A stretch of DNA of 64,000 bases from Enterobacter chengduensis (GTDB lineage Bacteria; Pseudomonadota; Gammaproteobacteria; Enterobacterales; Enterobacteriaceae). The stretch is from assembly GCF_001984825.2 (NCBI RefSeq), contig NZ_CP043318.1, positions 4,588,001 to 4,652,000 on the forward strand, written 5' to 3'. A program made the position numbers and the translations under genes. The notes under the pieces were generated by a model that worked only from the letters and a program-made list of their open reading frames with translations, had not been told where the DNA came from and ran no database searches. This document shows positions 23,731 to 46,422 of the stretch, one piece after another; positions within the stretch are counted from its first letter, which is position 1; each line of letters opens with the position of its first letter.

Positions 23731-24204
23731 TTAGTGCAGCATACCTTCATTCACTTCAAAGAGTAATTCTTCCATTTGCTGATAGGCGTTTTCACAGCCC
23801 GGGATATTAAACAGAACCATCAGAATCACCCATTTCAGATCTTCCAGTTCAAATTCTGCTGTATCCAGCGCCATAACGCGCTCTATCACCATTTCTCTCG
23901 TTTCGAGGTTCAGCACCTGAATCTGCTCAAGGAATAAGATGAATCCCCGGCAGCTGGCGTCCAGCCTTTCACACTCTTCTGCGGTATAAATGCGTACTGA
24001 CAATGGGTCAGAAGCAAGCTGCATCGGTTCGGCGAGGCCTTCCTGATAATCAGCCAGTTTTTCCAGCCACATCAACGCATTATAGATATCTTCCCGCTCA
24101 AACCCCGCATCGGTAAGATCCTGTGTCAATTTGTCCTGATCCACTCGCATTTCTGCTTCGTTATGGATGTAAGTCTCAAACAAATACATCAGTACGTCGA
24201 ACAT
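23731..24204 (-). CDS. smg: DUF494 protein Smg
   Basis: This 157-residue protein is mostly helical and acidic. The conserved [13 protein letters not shown] start and [16 protein letters not shown] segment identify Smg. Function unknown; it is nearly always downstream of dprA. It overlaps the dprA 3' end by 29 bp. Confidence 0.93.
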   Translation of the reverse strand: MFDVLMYLFETYIHNEAEMRVDQDKLTQDLTDAGFEREDIYNALMWLEKLADYQEGLAEPMQLASDPLSVRIYTAEECERLDASCRGFILFLEQIQVLNLETREMVIERVMALDTAEFELEDLKWVILMVLFNIPGCENAYQQMEELLFEVNEGMLH

Positions 24205-25300
24205 GGCATGCCCTCCTTAATCGGACATAGCCGCCGGGTACAGCTGCGATCCACCCTGCTAACTCCAGTTCGAGTAGCTGTGCTACCGTTACTGGCACAG
24301 GTTGGCCGGCACGTTCAGCGACAACGTCAACAGGTGTTACCTCATCTCCTACGTTAGCCAGGAGCCAGGGAAATGGCAATGCCACCTTTCCCTGATCTGA
24401 TGAATATTGTCGCTTTTCGGGATCTTCCTGCAGCCATTGCAGCCCATATTGCAAATTTTCAAGAATATCCCCTATTTCCGTTACCGGGGTTGCCCCTTGC
24501 TTAATCAGCCAATGGGGCCCCTCGCATCCGGGATTACCTATCGGACCAGGCAAGGCAAAGACTTCTCTCCCCTGTTCGAGCGCACACCGCGCCGTGACCA
24601 GCGAACCGCTTCTCAGCGCCGCCTCAACCACCAGTACGCCTTTGCTAAGCCCGCTGATGATGCGATTGCGACGCGGAAAGTTTGCGGGCCTGGGCTGAGC
24701 GGAAAGAGGAAACTCAGACACAACTGCACCGCCAGATTCGACAAGCCGCATCGCTAATGCCTGATGTCGGCGAGGATATATGCTAAACAGACCGTTCCCC
24801 AGCACCGCGACGCTTCGTCCTTTAACCGACAGCGCCGCGTTGTGGGCCACGCCGTCAATACCGCAGGCCAGCCCGCTGGTGATCGTGAAACCGCTTTGTG
24901 ACAGCTGTTCGCACAGGATTTTCCCCCATCGCTCGCCGTACCATGACGGGGCACGGCTGCCTACCACCGCCAGCTGAATGGTATTAAGCGTCTCAGGATT
25001 ACCTTTCAGGAATAATGCCCCGGGGTAATCCGGAATCGTTCGGAGTAAAGGGGGATAAAGTGGATGGTTGGCCGTCAATAAGTGATTTCCCGGCTGCTCA
25101 AGCCACATCAGGCTACGTTCTAGCTCGTTCTCATCTGGCGCAAAGAACCGTTCAGCCTGTTTTGCCGTCAACCCGGCGCTTCTGGCGGCGAGCGCGTCGA
25201 TGTTTTCCTGCATCTCTAGCCGTCCGGCTGCTTCCATCATTACATCACCGCACAGAGACCCCGTGTGTATTAGTCGTAGCCATATCTCGATTGACGTCAT
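24176..25300 (-). CDS. dprA: DNA-processing protein DprA
   Basis: This 374-residue protein has an N-terminal SAM-like domain, a Rossmann fold with [11 protein letters not shown] and [16 protein letters not shown], and [21 protein letters not shown]. It ends in a winged-helix DML1-type domain. DprA loads RecA on incoming single-stranded DNA. The ATG at 25300 ([10 protein letters not shown]) fits E. coli length and has AGGGG about 7 bp upstream; ten more in-frame codons upstream were not used. It is divergent from def. Confidence 0.94.
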   Translation of the reverse strand: MTSIEIWLRLIHTGSLCGDVMMEAAGRLEMQENIDALAARSAGLTAKQAERFFAPDENELERSLMWLEQPGNHLLTANHPLYPPLLRTIPDYPGALFLKGNPETLNTIQLAVVGSRAPSWYGERWGKILCEQLSQSGFTITSGLACGIDGVAHNAALSVKGRSVAVLGNGLFSIYPRRHQALAMRLVESGGAVVSEFPLSAQPRPANFPRRNRIISGLSKGVLVVEAALRSGSLVTARCALEQGREVFALPGPIGNPGCEGPHWLIKQGATPVTEIGDILENLQYGLQWLQEDPEKRQYSSDQGKVALPFPWLLANVGDEVTPVDVVAERAGQPVPVTVAQLLELELAGWIAAVPGGYVRLRRACHVRRTDVFV

Positions 25301-25352
25301 CCTTTCCCCTGCCATAAGCGGCCTCCGCAATCATTGCGATTGGTCACTGATG

Positions 25353-25382
25353 CTGTCAATCGATGGGGGATTTGTCTAGAAT
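25353..25382 (+). promoter_or_regulatory. Candidate def-fmt promoter
   Basis: CTGTCA (25353-25358), an 18-bp spacer and TAGAAT (25377-25382) resemble a sigma-70 promoter 45 bp upstream of def. The match is moderate. Confidence 0.45.
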
Positions 25383-25427
25383 AGAGGGAGTATTCTTATC
25401 AACTCCTGAACACGACTCTGGAAATTT

Positions 25428-25937
25428 ATGGCAGTTTTGCAAGTGTTACATATTCCGGACGAGCGCCTTCGCATCGTCGCTGAACCGGTCAAAGAAGTGA
25501 ATGCAGAAATCCAGCGTATCGTTGATGATATGTTCGATACCATGTATGCCGAAGAAGGCATTGGCCTGGCGGCGACGCAGGTGGACATTCACAAGCGTAT
25601 TATCGTGATTGATGTTTCTGAAAATCGCGATGGTCGTCTGGTGCTGATTAACCCTGAGTTGCTCGAAAAGAGCGGCGAAACCGGTATTGAGGAAGGCTGT
25701 CTGTCCATCCCTGAACAGCGTGCTTTAGTGCCGCGCGCCGAAAAGGTGAAAATTCGCGCTCTGGATCGCGACGGTAATCCGTTCGAACTGGAAGCAGACG
25801 ACCTGCTGGCGATTTGTATTCAGCATGAGATGGATCACCTGGTCGGTAAACTGTTTATCGATTATCTCTCGCCGTTGAAACAGCAGCGTATTCGTCAGAA
25901 AGTAGAGAAACTGGATCGTTTGCGTTCTCGCGCATAA
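25428..25937 (+). CDS. def: Peptide deformylase
   Basis: This 169-residue metalloenzyme has the three family motifs: GIGLAATQ (motif 1), EEGCLSIP (motif 2, metal-ligand Cys) and [10 protein letters not shown] (motif 3, HExxH-type). It removes the formyl group from nascent N-terminal methionine at the ribosome exit. It is followed 25 bp later by fmt, which adds that formyl group. Confidence 0.98.
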   Translation: MAVLQVLHIPDERLRIVAEPVKEVNAEIQRIVDDMFDTMYAEEGIGLAATQVDIHKRIIVIDVSENRDGRLVLINPELLEKSGETGIEEGCLSIPEQRALVPRAEKVKIRALDRDGNPFELEADDLLAICIQHEMDHLVGKLFIDYLSPLKQQRIRQKVEKLDRLRSRA

Positions 25938-25962
25938 CGTCCCCCCGGATACAAGGATCATC

Positions 25963-26910
25963 GTGTCTAAATCACTACGAATTATCTTCGCGGGAACCCC
26001 TGATTTTGCAGCGCGTCATCTTGACGCGCTGTTATCTTCTGGTCACCAGGTTGTGGGCGTCTTTACCCAGCCGGACCGCCCGGCAGGCCGCGGTAAAAAG
26101 CTGATGCCGAGCCCGGTAAAGGTGCTGGCAGAAGAGCATGGACTCCCCGTTTTCCAGCCCGCATCGTTACGCCCGCAGGAAAATCAGCAGCTGGTTGCTG
26201 ACCTGAATGCCGACGTAATGGTGGTAGTGGCTTACGGTTTAATTCTGCCAAAAGCTGTGCTTGATATGCCTCGCCTGGGGTGCATCAACGTACATGGTTC
26301 TCTGCTCCCGCGCTGGCGTGGTGCCGCACCTATCCAGCGCTCGCTGTGGGCAGGCGATGCCGAAACGGGCGTTACCATCATGAAGATGGACGTAGGTTTA
26401 GACACCGGCGATATGCTGTATAAGCTGGCTTGTCCCATTACGTCAGAAGACACCAGCGCCACGCTGTATGACAAGCTGGCAGACCTTGGCCCACAAGGGC
26501 TTATCGAGACGCTCCAGCAGCTTGCTGACAATACGGCGAAGCCGGAAGTTCAGGATGAAGCACAGGTCACATATGCCGAAAAGCTGAGCAAAGAGGAAGC
26601 GCGGATCGACTGGTCCCTGTCAGCCGCTCAGCTTGAGCGCTGCATTCGCGCTTTTAATCCATGGCCAATGAGCTGGATGGAGATTGACGAGCAGCCGGTG
26701 AAAGTCTGGAAAGCCTCCGTCATTAGCGGTACGACTGCGGCTGAACCCGGTACGATTATTGACGCCAGCAGGAATGGTATCCAGGTCGCGACAGCAGAAG
26801 GCATCCTGAATCTTGAATCGCTACAGCCGGCCGGTAAGAAGGCCATGAGCGCTCAGGATTTGTTAAATTCCCGTCGCGAATGGTTTATTCCGGGCAATCG
26901 TCTTGCCTGA
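25963..26910 (+). CDS. fmt: Methionyl-tRNA formyltransferase
   Basis: This 315-residue enzyme starts with GTG. The formyltransferase domain has [26 protein letters not shown] (catalytic Asn and His) and [13 protein letters not shown] (catalytic Asp). A C-terminal OB-type tRNA-binding domain follows from about residue 205. It formylates initiator Met-tRNA. GTG is chosen because the [10 protein letters not shown] start matches E. coli. Confidence 0.97.
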   Translation: MSKSLRIIFAGTPDFAARHLDALLSSGHQVVGVFTQPDRPAGRGKKLMPSPVKVLAEEHGLPVFQPASLRPQENQQLVADLNADVMVVVAYGLILPKAVLDMPRLGCINVHGSLLPRWRGAAPIQRSLWAGDAETGVTIMKMDVGLDTGDMLYKLACPITSEDTSATLYDKLADLGPQGLIETLQQLADNTAKPEVQDEAQVTYAEKLSKEEARIDWSLSAAQLERCIRAFNPWPMSWMEIDEQPVKVWKASVISGTTAAEPGTIIDASRNGIQVATAEGILNLESLQPAGKKAMSAQDLLNSRREWFIPGNRLA

Positions 26911-26927
26911 GCAAATTAATTCTTAAG

Positions 26928-26955
26928 GCCCGGTGTTTCCGGGCATTTTTATTTT
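26928..26955 (+). terminator. Terminator-like hairpin between fmt and rsmB
   Basis: GCCCGG (26928-26933) pairs with CCGGGC (26939-26944) around a TGTTT loop, followed by ATTTTTATTTTT. It ends only about 8 bp before the rsmB ATG, so it may partly terminate the operon or mask translation initiation. Confidence 0.65.
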
Positions 26956-26962
26956 TACGGTT

Positions 26963-28249
26963 ATGAAAAAACAAAATCTACGCAGTATGGCGGCTCAGGC
27001 CGTTGAGCAGGTTATCGAGCAGGGCCAGTCATTAAGTAACGTTCTGCCTTCCCTGCAACAAAAAGTCTCTGATAAAGACAAAGCCCTGCTTCAGGAGCTC
27101 TGCTTTGGCGTTCTGCGCACGCTTTCTCAGCTTGAGTGGTTGATTAACAAGCTGATGTCACGCCCAATGACTGGCAAGCAGCGCACCGTACACTATTTGA
27201 TTATGGTGGGCTTTTATCAGCTTCTTCATACCCGCATCCCACCTCATGCCGCGCTGGCAGAGACGGTGGAAGGTGCCGTTGCGATTAAACGCCCTCAGCT
27301 GAAAGGGCTGATCAACGGCGTACTGCGTCAGTTCCAGAGGCAGCAGGAAGAGCTTCTGGCTGAATTTGCCCAAAGCGAGGCACGTTTCCTGCACCCGGAC
27401 TGGCTGTTGAAGCGCCTGAAAAAAGCTTATCCACAGCAGTGGCAGGAGATTGCCGATGCCAACAATCAGCGTCCGCCAATGTGGTTGCGTGTAAATCGTA
27501 ATCACCACTCTCGTGACGCATGGCTGGCATTACTGGAAGAGGCTGGAATGAGCGGATTCCCGCATGAAGCCTATCCGGATGCTGTACGCTTAGCTTCACC
27601 GGCACCGGTACATGCTTTACCCGGTTTTGATGAAGGCTGGGTGACCGTACAGGATGCCTCCGCTCAGGGCTGCATGACCTGGCTTGAACCTAAAAACGGT
27701 GAGCAGATCCTCGATCTGTGCGCTGCGCCCGGGGGCAAAACAACGCATATTCTTGAAGTGGCTCCGCAGGCCAGCGTGATGGCGGTGGACGTCGATGAAC
27801 AGCGTCTTTCACGCGTCTACGACAACCTCAAGCGTCTGGGCATGAAGGCTCAGGTTAAGCAAGGTGATGGTCGTAAACCCGCCGAATGGTGTGGTGAAAC
27901 ACAATTCGATCGCATTTTGCTGGACGCCCCCTGCTCTGCAACCGGTGTTATTCGCCGTCATCCGGACATCAAATGGCTGCGCCGCGATCGTGATATTAAG
28001 GAACTCGCCCAGCTGCAATCCGACATACTCAACGCTATCTGGCCGCATCTTAAAACGGGCGGAACGTTGGTCTATGCAACCTGCTCCATACTGCCGGAAG
28101 AAAACAGCCAGCAAATCGCGGCCTTCCTTAAACGTACCCCGGACGCCACGCTGCGCGATACGGGAACGCCTGAATCCCCGGGTCTGCAGAACCTGCCGGG
28201 TGCAGAAGAGGGTGATGGCTTCTTTTACGCTAAGCTAATCAAAGAGTGA
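26963..28249 (+). CDS. rsmB: 16S rRNA m5C967 methyltransferase
   Basis: This 428-residue enzyme has an N-terminal NusB-like RNA-binding domain (about residues 1-140) and a C-terminal SAM methyltransferase. The latter has [15 protein letters not shown] (SAM site), the [17 protein letters not shown] catalytic Cys motif and [11 protein letters not shown] (second Cys). The ATG at 26963 (MKKQNLRS) was chosen over an upstream in-frame start because it matches E. coli. Its Shine-Dalgarno is weak. trkA follows after 22 bp. Confidence 0.96.
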   Translation: MKKQNLRSMAAQAVEQVIEQGQSLSNVLPSLQQKVSDKDKALLQELCFGVLRTLSQLEWLINKLMSRPMTGKQRTVHYLIMVGFYQLLHTRIPPHAALAETVEGAVAIKRPQLKGLINGVLRQFQRQQEELLAEFAQSEARFLHPDWLLKRLKKAYPQQWQEIADANNQRPPMWLRVNRNHHSRDAWLALLEEAGMSGFPHEAYPDAVRLASPAPVHALPGFDEGWVTVQDASAQGCMTWLEPKNGEQILDLCAAPGGKTTHILEVAPQASVMAVDVDEQRLSRVYDNLKRLGMKAQVKQGDGRKPAEWCGETQFDRILLDAPCSATGVIRRHPDIKWLRRDRDIKELAQLQSDILNAIWPHLKTGGTLVYATCSILPEENSQQIAAFLKRTPDATLRDTGTPESPGLQNLPGAEEGDGFFYAKLIKE

Positions 28250-28271
28250 TGTTGAGAACAGGTCACGAGAT

Positions 28272-29648
28272 ATGAAGATTATCATTCTGGGTGCAGGACA
28301 GGTTGGCGGAACGCTGGCGGAAAACCTGGTTGGCGAAAACAACGACATCACAATCGTTGATACCAACGGCGATCGCCTGCGCGTCTTGCAGGACAAGTTT
28401 GACCTGCGCGTCGTGCAGGGTCATGGTTCACACCCACGCGTTCTTCGTGAGGCGGGTGCCGACGATGCCGACATGCTGGTTGCGGTAACCAGTTCTGACG
28501 AAACCAATATGGTGGCCTGCCAGGTGGCCTACTCACTTTTCAACACGCCAAACCGAATCGCACGTATTCGCTCTCCGGACTACGTTCGCGACGCTGAGAA
28601 ACTCTTTAATTCTGAAGCGGTCCCGATTGACCATCTCATCGCGCCAGAACAGCTGGTTATCGACAATATCTATCGCCTGATCGAATATCCGGGCGCCCTG
28701 CAGGTAGTGAACTTTGCCGAGGGCAAAGTGAGCCTGGCAGTGGTGAAGGCCTATTATGGCGGACCATTGATCGGCAATGCGCTTTCCACCATGCGTGAGC
28801 ACATGCCGCATATCGATACGCGCGTCGCCGCCATATTCCGTCACGACAGGCCAATTCGCCCGCAAGGCTCCACGATTGTCGAAGCAGGTGATGAGGTGTT
28901 CTTTATTGCGGCCTCACAGCATATTCGTGCGGTGATGAGTGAACTTCAGCGTCTCGAAAAACCCTATAAACGCATTATGCTGGTCGGCGGTGGCAATATT
29001 GGGGCAGGCCTGGCACATAGGTTGGAAAAAGATTATAGCGTGAAATTGATCGAACGCGATCAGCAGCGCGCTGCCGAGCTGGCGGAAAAACTGCAAAATA
29101 CGATCGTATTTTATGGCGATGCGTCGGATCAGGAGCTGCTGGCTGAAGAGCATATTGATCAAGTTGATCTCTTTATTGCCGTCACCAACGACGACGAGGC
29201 GAATATAATGTCCGCCATGCTCGCCAAGCGTATGGGGGCAAAAAAGGTCATGGTGCTTATCCAGCGCAAGGCGTATGTCGATCTGGTCCAGGGCAGCGTG
29301 ATTGATATTGCCATTTCGCCGCAGCAGGCGACAATTTCTGCGCTCCTGAGCCATGTTCGTAAAGCAGATATTGTCGGAGTGTCATCGCTCCGCCGCGGTG
29401 TCGCAGAAGCCATTGAAGCTGTTGCTCACGGAGATGAAACCACGTCACGCGTCGTGGGTCGTTCGATCGACGAAATTAAGCTGCCACCAGGCACGATTAT
29501 CGGTGCCGTTGTGCGCGGGAATGACGTCATGATTGCCAATGACAATTTACGAATTGAGCAAGGCGATCACGTTATTATGTTCCTTACCGATAAAAAATTT
29601 ATTACCGACGTCGAGCGTTTATTCCAGCCCAGTCCATTCTTCCTTTAA
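28272..29648 (+). CDS. trkA: Trk potassium transporter regulatory subunit TrkA
   Basis: This 458-residue cytosolic protein has two tandem RCK units. Each has a Rossmann NAD(H) motif ([15 protein letters not shown] near residue 4; [15 protein letters not shown] near residue 237), and each is followed by a TrkA-C domain. It gates the TrkH/TrkG potassium channels in response to nucleotides. It lies in the def-fmt-rsmB-trkA run. Confidence 0.97.
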   Translation: MKIIILGAGQVGGTLAENLVGENNDITIVDTNGDRLRVLQDKFDLRVVQGHGSHPRVLREAGADDADMLVAVTSSDETNMVACQVAYSLFNTPNRIARIRSPDYVRDAEKLFNSEAVPIDHLIAPEQLVIDNIYRLIEYPGALQVVNFAEGKVSLAVVKAYYGGPLIGNALSTMREHMPHIDTRVAAIFRHDRPIRPQGSTIVEAGDEVFFIAASQHIRAVMSELQRLEKPYKRIMLVGGGNIGAGLAHRLEKDYSVKLIERDQQRAAELAEKLQNTIVFYGDASDQELLAEEHIDQVDLFIAVTNDDEANIMSAMLAKRMGAKKVMVLIQRKAYVDLVQGSVIDIAISPQQATISALLSHVRKADIVGVSSLRRGVAEAIEAVAHGDETTSRVVGRSIDEIKLPPGTIIGAVVRGNDVMIANDNLRIEQGDHVIMFLTDKKFITDVERLFQPSPFFL

Positions 29649-29654
29649 AGACTT

Positions 29655-29690
29655 GGGTGTTCGAGTAAGAACACCCACCCTTTATCCTTT
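29655..29690 (+). terminator. Hairpin after trkA
   Basis: GGGTGTTC (29655-29662) pairs with GAACACCC (29669-29676), followed by an only moderately T-rich tail. It probably ends or attenuates the operon before mscL. Confidence 0.5.
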
Positions 29691-29794
29691 TCATTTCTGT
29701 GCCTTTTATTTTTCATAACGTTTAATTATCCCGAATGGCAATTGGCTAATCATTTGTTAAACTTATACTCGTCAGCTGGCACAAGGAGAGAACA

Positions 29795-30205
29795 ATGAGT
29801 TTTATTAAAGAATTTCGCGAATTTGCGATGCGCGGAAACGTGGTGGATTTAGCGGTTGGTGTCATTATCGGTGCAGCATTCGGCAAGATTGTTTCATCTT
29901 TAGTGGCCGACATTATCATGCCACCTTTAGGATTGTTAATCGGGGGCATTGATTTCAAACAATTCGCTTTCACGCTGCGTGAAGCGCAGGGCGATGTTCC
30001 GGCAGTCGTTATGCACTACGGCGTATTTATTCAGAACGTATTCGATTTCGTGATTGTCGCATTTGCCATTTTCATGGCTATCAAGCTGATCAACAGGCTC
30101 AACCGTAAAAAAGAAGAGCCGGCTGCAGCACCTGCACCTACGAAAGAAGAAGTGCTGCTGAGTGAAATCCGCGATCTGTTAAAAGAGCAGAATAACCGCG
30201 TTTGA
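29795..30205 (+). CDS. mscL: Large-conductance mechanosensitive channel
   Basis: This 136-residue channel starts with an amphipathic helix ([15 protein letters not shown]). TM1 contains the pore constriction segment [16 protein letters not shown], followed by a periplasmic loop, TM2 and a charged helix bundle ([13 protein letters not shown]). The homopentamer releases solutes on hypo-osmotic shock. It has a good AAGGAGAG site 8 bp upstream. It ends one base before the convergent arfA stop. Confidence 0.97.
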   Translation: MSFIKEFREFAMRGNVVDLAVGVIIGAAFGKIVSSLVADIIMPPLGLLIGGIDFKQFAFTLREAQGDVPAVVMHYGVFIQNVFDFVIVAFAIFMAIKLINRLNRKKEEPAAAPAPTKEEVLLSEIRDLLKEQNNRV

Positions 30206-30421
30206 TCACCAGATAAAAGCAGGAAGGCCAGTGGTAAATAAGCGATTCGCTTGCTTGCCACTGGCCTCCCAGTTACCCCGTTTTTCATGTTTGTCTTTAC
30301 GCAGATAACTTCCTTTCCCTTTTTTATTCTTCTCAACGCGCTGTCTGAATAACGGGTCGTGAAGTAACGCCTCAATGGCATTGTCCTTTATTTGTCCTTT
30401 CGTGTGCTGATAGCGGCTCAT
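30206..30421 (-). CDS. arfA: Alternative ribosome-rescue factor ArfA
   Basis: This 71-residue basic protein starts [19 protein letters not shown], essentially identical to E. coli ArfA. It recruits RF2 to ribosomes stalled on mRNA lacking a stop codon when tmRNA fails. The C-terminal third is hydrophobic ([10 protein letters not shown]), and codons 52-66 encode a long RNA hairpin. In E. coli the mRNA is cleaved by RNase III at such a hairpin, so the functional protein is the truncated form and tmRNA normally tags it for degradation. The same logic is expected here. Confidence 0.93.
   Translation of the reverse strand: MSRYQHTKGQIKDNAIEALLHDPLFRQRVEKNKKGKGSYLRKDKHEKRGNWEASGKQANRLFTTGLPAFIW
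30225..30267 (-). promoter_or_regulatory. arfA RNase III / nonstop hairpin
   Basis: AGGCCAGTGG (30225-30234) pairs with CCACTGGCCT (30258-30267), and AAGCGA/TCGCTT pairing extends the stem inside. It lies within the arfA coding sequence and doubles as a terminator-like structure for the converging mscL transcript. Confidence 0.8.
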
Positions 30422-30478
30422 AATGTCTCCAGAGCAGGGTTTATGACGACGGGAGTCTAGACCCGGATGAACTAAAAA

Positions 30479-30904
30479 TCAACAGCCCTGTTTTTCTCCA
30501 CTCGCTCCTTGTTCAAGGGCTTCGAGAATTGAACAGTAGATACTGCTGTGGGCCGTACCGCAGCAGGCATCATTCAGTCTTTGCAGAGAGCGCTGCATGG
30601 TTTGCAGCTCCTGAATGCGCGCTTCAACCTCATCCAGCCTCGCCTGCACAATGCTTTTAGATTCCTGGCAGGTGTGATGTTCCGGATCGATGCGGATCGA
30701 CAGCAATTCGCGGATCGAATCCAGCGTGAAGCCGAGCTGACGCGCGTAACGTATAAACCGCAGCCGCTGCAGATCGTTATCGGTGTAAAGGCGAAAACCG
30801 CCTTCAGTGCGCACTTCATGATCGATCATCTGCTGCTTTTCGTAATACCGGATGGTATCCGGCGTGACGTTCGCGAGCTTCGCAAGTTCACCAATACGGT
30901 ACAT
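30479..30904 (-). CDS. zntR: Zn(II)-responsive MerR-family regulator ZntR
   Basis: This 141-residue protein has an N-terminal MerR winged helix (YRIGELAKLANVTPDTIRYYEKQ) and a dimerisation helix. The metal-binding cysteines are in EHHTCQES, NDACCGTAH and SIYCSILE, with an extra terminal Cys. In E. coli it activates zntA by DNA untwisting; zntA is not in this window. It starts 2 bp after the yhdN stop. Confidence 0.95.
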   Translation of the reverse strand: MYRIGELAKLANVTPDTIRYYEKQQMIDHEVRTEGGFRLYTDNDLQRLRFIRYARQLGFTLDSIRELLSIRIDPEHHTCQESKSIVQARLDEVEARIQELQTMQRSLQRLNDACCGTAHSSIYCSILEALEQGASGEKQGC

Positions 30905-30906
30905 AG

Positions 30907-31275
30907 CTACTCCTCATTTATTTTCTGCATCAATCTTCCACCGTATTCACCGTGCAGAAACTCAGTGTTCATGCCTGCCTGACGCAGCTTAAGTTCAATC
31001 AGGGCGAGACGTCGACTAAATTCAGAATGTCGTGGATCGTCCTGCCGGATCCCTTTAAGCAGATCGGCCAGTTCAATAGCCTCTCTACGCTGCTCAAGCT
31101 CCGGAGGAAGACAGCCTGCATTTTTCAGTAAACGGTATCCAGCCCGCAGTTCAGGCGCAATGTGTGAGTCATCTTCAAGCACAAGGGGTTCTCCGCAACC
31201 CGGAAGATCGTCGAATTCACCTTTTTGTTGGGCATCGCGAATATGGCGTTCTGCCCACTGGTCAAGCAACCACAT
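30907..31275 (-). CDS. yhdN: DUF1992 protein YhdN
   Basis: This 122-residue protein has the DUF1992 (DnaJ-homologue subfamily C member 28 type) core WAERHIRDAQQKGEFDDLPG and the GEPL segment. Function unknown. It sits between rplQ and zntR as in E. coli. Confidence 0.9.
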   Translation of the reverse strand: MWLLDQWAERHIRDAQQKGEFDDLPGCGEPLVLEDDSHIAPELRAGYRLLKNAGCLPPELEQRREAIELADLLKGIRQDDPRHSEFSRRLALIELKLRQAGMNTEFLHGEYGGRLMQKINEE

Positions 31276-31341
31276 GACCGGCTCCTGGGGATGAACAGAA
31301 TTGATACAGACATTGTAGAGAAGTGGGGATATCGCGGATAT

Positions 31342-31369
31342 AAAAAAACCCGCCGAAGCGGGTTTTTTT
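31342..31369 (-). terminator. Alpha operon terminator
   Basis: AAAAAAACCCGC pairs with GCGGGTTTTTTT around CGAA. It is symmetrical and 14 bp downstream of the rplQ stop. Confidence 0.93.
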
Positions 31370-31382
31370 ACGTTACTGCAGA

Positions 31383-31790
<408 letters not shown>

Positions 31791-31806
31791 TTAACCTGTG
31801 ATCCGG

Positions 31807-32796
31807 TTACTCGTCAGCAATGCTTGCCGGTGGCCAGTTTTCCAGGCGCATGCCCAGAGACAGACCACGTGAAGCCAGCACGTCTTTAATCTCGGTAAGA
31901 GATTTTTTACCCAGGTTCGGCGTTTTCAGCAACTCAACCTCGGTACGCTGTACCAGATCACCGATATAGTGGATAGCTTCTGCCTTGAGGCAGTTAGCAG
32001 AGCGGACAGTCAATTCGAGATCGTCAACAGGGCGCAGCAGGATCGGATCGAATTCTGGTTTCTCTTCTTTCACTTCCGGCTGACGTACATCACGTAAGTC
32101 AACGAAAGCTTCCAGTTGTTCTGCCAGGATGGTTGCCGCACGACGAATCGCCTCTTCAGGATCGATTGTGCCGTTGGTTTCCATTTCGATGACCAGCTTG
32201 TCCAGGTCGGTACGCTGTTCTACACGCGCTGCTTCAACATTGTAGGCAATACGCTCTACAGGGCTGTAGCATGCGTCGACCAGCAGACGGCCGATTGGGC
32301 GCTCATCTTCTTCCGAATGAATTCGGGCAGAAGCCGGCACATAACCACGACCGCGCTGAACTTTGATACGCATGCTAATCGCTGCGTTCTCATCGGTCAG
32401 GTGGCAGATCACGTGCTGCGGCTTGACGATTTCAACATCACCGTCGTGGGTGATGTCGGCTGCAGTCACAGGGCCAATGCCAGATTTATTCAGAGTAAGA
32501 ATAACTTCATCTTTACCCTGAACTCTCACCGCCAGCCCTTTCAGGTTGAGCAGGATTTCAAGGATATCTTCCTGAACGCCTTCTTTGGTGCTGTACTCAT
32601 GAAGTACACCATCAATCTCAACCTCGGTCACCGCGCAACCCGGCATCGATGAGAGCAGAATACGGCGCAGTGCGTTACCCAGAGTATGGCCAAAGCCACG
32701 CTCTAAAGGCTCAAGGGTCACCTTGGCGTGCGTCGAACTCACTTGCTCGATATCTACCAGGCGCGGTTTTAGAAACTCTGTCACAGAACCCTGCAT
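31807..32796 (-). CDS. rpoA: RNA polymerase alpha subunit
   Basis: This 329-residue subunit has the E. coli length. The N-terminal dimerisation domain ([20 protein letters not shown]) is joined by a flexible linker to the C-terminal domain, which has the UP-element and activator surface ([23 protein letters not shown]). It assembles the polymerase core. It lies between rpsD and rplQ. Confidence 0.99.
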
Positions 32797-32821
32797 TGTG
32801 TCCTCTCTTTGGTACTAAGCT

Positions 32822-33445
<624 letters not shown>

Positions 33446-33475
33446 CTATCTCCAACTAACCTAAAAAACGGAGCG

Positions 33476-33868
<393 letters not shown>

Positions 33869-33881
33869 TCAATCACCCCGA

Positions 33882-35864
<1,983 letters not shown>

Positions 35865-35871
35865 CTGCTAC

Positions 35872-37005
<1,134 letters not shown>

Positions 37006-37010
37006 CTACC

Positions 37011-38318
<1,308 letters not shown>

Positions 38319-38342
38319 TTACTCCCGTGATTCAATTGGTAA

Positions 38343-38648
<306 letters not shown>

Positions 38649-38662
38649 TCAGTAACCCTACC

Positions 38663-39925
<1,263 letters not shown>

Positions 39926-39993
39926 CTAATGTCAACTACTACCTGAGACTCTAAAATCAGAGCCGTTAAAAAGCCCCATATCGAGGGCGCGGC

Positions 39994-40002
39994 ATTATAA
40001 CA
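39994..40002 (-). promoter_or_regulatory. spc operon promoter (extended -10)
   Basis: The minus strand has TGTTATAAT: a TATAAT -10 box (39994-39999) with the TG of an extended -10. No good -35 hexamer is visible at 16-18 bp. It lies about 80 bp upstream of rplN, between the S10 terminator and the gene. Confidence 0.7.
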
Positions 40003-40027
40003 CCGCTTCTGCAATATGGGTAGAAAA

Positions 40028-40057
40028 AATAAACGGCTCATCGCTGAGCCGTTTATT
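40028..40057 (-). terminator. S10 operon terminator
   Basis: AATAAACGGCTCA pairs with TGAGCCGTTTATT around a TCGC tetraloop, with T-rich sequence on the minus strand. It lies 23 bp after the rpsQ stop. Confidence 0.85.
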
Positions 40058-40079
40058 CGTATTGAGAAGGCGTACTGTA

Positions 40080-42008
<1,929 letters not shown>

Positions 42009-42013
42009 CTACC

Positions 42014-42295
<282 letters not shown>

Positions 42296-42308
42296 TTATC
42301 CTCTAAAA

Positions 42309-44704
<2,396 letters not shown>

Positions 44705-44724
44705 TCAATCGCTCGATGACCTGA

Positions 44725-45205
<481 letters not shown>

Positions 45206-45211
45206 CCGCGC

Positions 45212-45240
45212 ATTATACGTAAATCTGCGCGATACGCAAG
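45212..45240 (-). promoter_or_regulatory. S10 operon promoter
   Basis: The minus strand has -35 CTTGCG (45235-45240), a 17-bp spacer and -10 TATAAT (45212-45217), followed by a GC-rich GCGCGGGC discriminator. It lies about 175 bp upstream of rpsJ. The remaining 45241-45416 holds no gene that I can support. Confidence 0.75.
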
Positions 45241-45416
45241 TGCCGTTTAGAAATTAAGCGCTATAGACGCAGGATGCGCAGGCGTGCGCAACGTGTTATG
45301 TAATTTTTCATGTATCAGTTCTTTGTTTCGAGCCGCTACGCAACTGCGGCTTTTGTGCATTGCCGGGCAGGCCGAAAATGCCGAGTATGCGCTCAAACCT
45401 GCTTGAGGCCTTTTAC

Positions 45417-45890
45417 ATGCTTACCACCCTCCCCTTTCTGCTGCTCTATCTTTCACTGACAGCCTTATTGGTACATGCCGATATTCGCTCCGGTCTGCTT
45501 CCCGACAAATTTCTCTGCCCGCTACTATGGGCGGGACTGCTCTTTCAGCTCTGCCTCCACCCTGATTTTCTGCCGAGTGCTGTGGCGGGTGCGATAGCCG
45601 GGTATGTTGGCTTTGCGGTTATTTATTGGGGGTATTGGTGTATCTGCCGGCGTGAAGGGATGGGATATGGCGATGTGAAATACCTGGCAGCGCTTGGTGC
45701 ATGGCATGGCTGGTGCGTACTGCCCTCGCTGGCATTGCTCGCGGCGCTGATGGCGCTTCTATGCTTCCTTGTTTTTTCGTTAATCCGCCCTGATAAAAAG
45801 GCATTAAAAAACCCACTGCCTTTTGGGCCATTTCTGGCAGCAGCGGGTTTATGCGTAGGCTGGAAGACGTGGGCTACTCTTCCACTTTAA
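45417..45890 (+). CDS. hopD: Short A24-type prepilin peptidase (HopD-like)
   Basis: This 157-residue membrane protein has about five helices. Both catalytic aspartates of the A24 peptidase are present: one in [13 protein letters not shown], one in [10 protein letters not shown]. The N-terminal methyltransferase/zinc region of full-length GspO/PilD enzymes is missing. Salmonella HopD at this locus is similarly short, so this is a family form rather than a fresh truncation. The ATG at 45417 has GAGG 8 bp upstream. No pilin operon is nearby. The 3' end overlaps bfr by 17 bp. Confidence 0.82.
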   Translation: MLTTLPFLLLYLSLTALLVHADIRSGLLPDKFLCPLLWAGLLFQLCLHPDFLPSAVAGAIAGYVGFAVIYWGYWCICRREGMGYGDVKYLAALGAWHGWCVLPSLALLAALMALLCFLVFSLIRPDKKALKNPLPFGPFLAAAGLCVGWKTWATLPL

Positions 45891-46350
45891 TCTGCGACTG
45901 AAGATAGTTTTGCAGGCCGATTTTAGCAATGAGATCCAGCTCTGTTTCCAGCCAGTCAATATGCCCTTCTTCATCGGCCAGGATCTGGATCATCATATCG
46001 CGGCTGACGTAGTCATGTACGCTGTCGGCATAGGCGATGGCTTCACGGAGATCTTTGGCGCCTTCAAGTTCCAGTCTGAGGTCGGAGCGCAGCATCTCTT
46101 CGACATCTTCTCCAATGCCGAGCTTGCCGAGATCCTGCAGGTTTGGAATGCCTTCAAGGAATAGAATACGCTCGATATATTTATCGGCGTGTTTCATCTC
46201 ATCGATCGATTCATGGTACTCAACGTCGTTTAAACGTTTGAGTCCCCAGTTTTTAAACATTCTCGCGTGAAGAAAGTACTGGTTGATTGCGACAAGCTCA
46301 TTTCCCAATAATTTATTGAGATAACTTATGATTTTAACATCACCTTTCAT
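45874..46350 (-). CDS. bfr: Bacterioferritin
   Basis: This 158-residue four-helix protein has ferroxidase ligands in [14 protein letters not shown] (Glu18), [13 protein letters not shown] (Glu51, His54) and later DEEGHIDW. The haem-ligand Met52 is present. The 24-mer stores iron and binds haem. It is downstream of bfd on the same strand. Confidence 0.97.
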   Translation of the reverse strand: MKGDVKIISYLNKLLGNELVAINQYFLHARMFKNWGLKRLNDVEYHESIDEMKHADKYIERILFLEGIPNLQDLGKLGIGEDVEEMLRSDLRLELEGAKDLREAIAYADSVHDYVSRDMMIQILADEEGHIDWLETELDLIAKIGLQNYLQSQIKVEE

Positions 46351-46422
46351 TATATAGTCCCTCCGCTTCCACTCATTGAAGCGTAGATCGGGCTACAGGG
46401 ATGTCAAAAAAAAGATGGGCGC

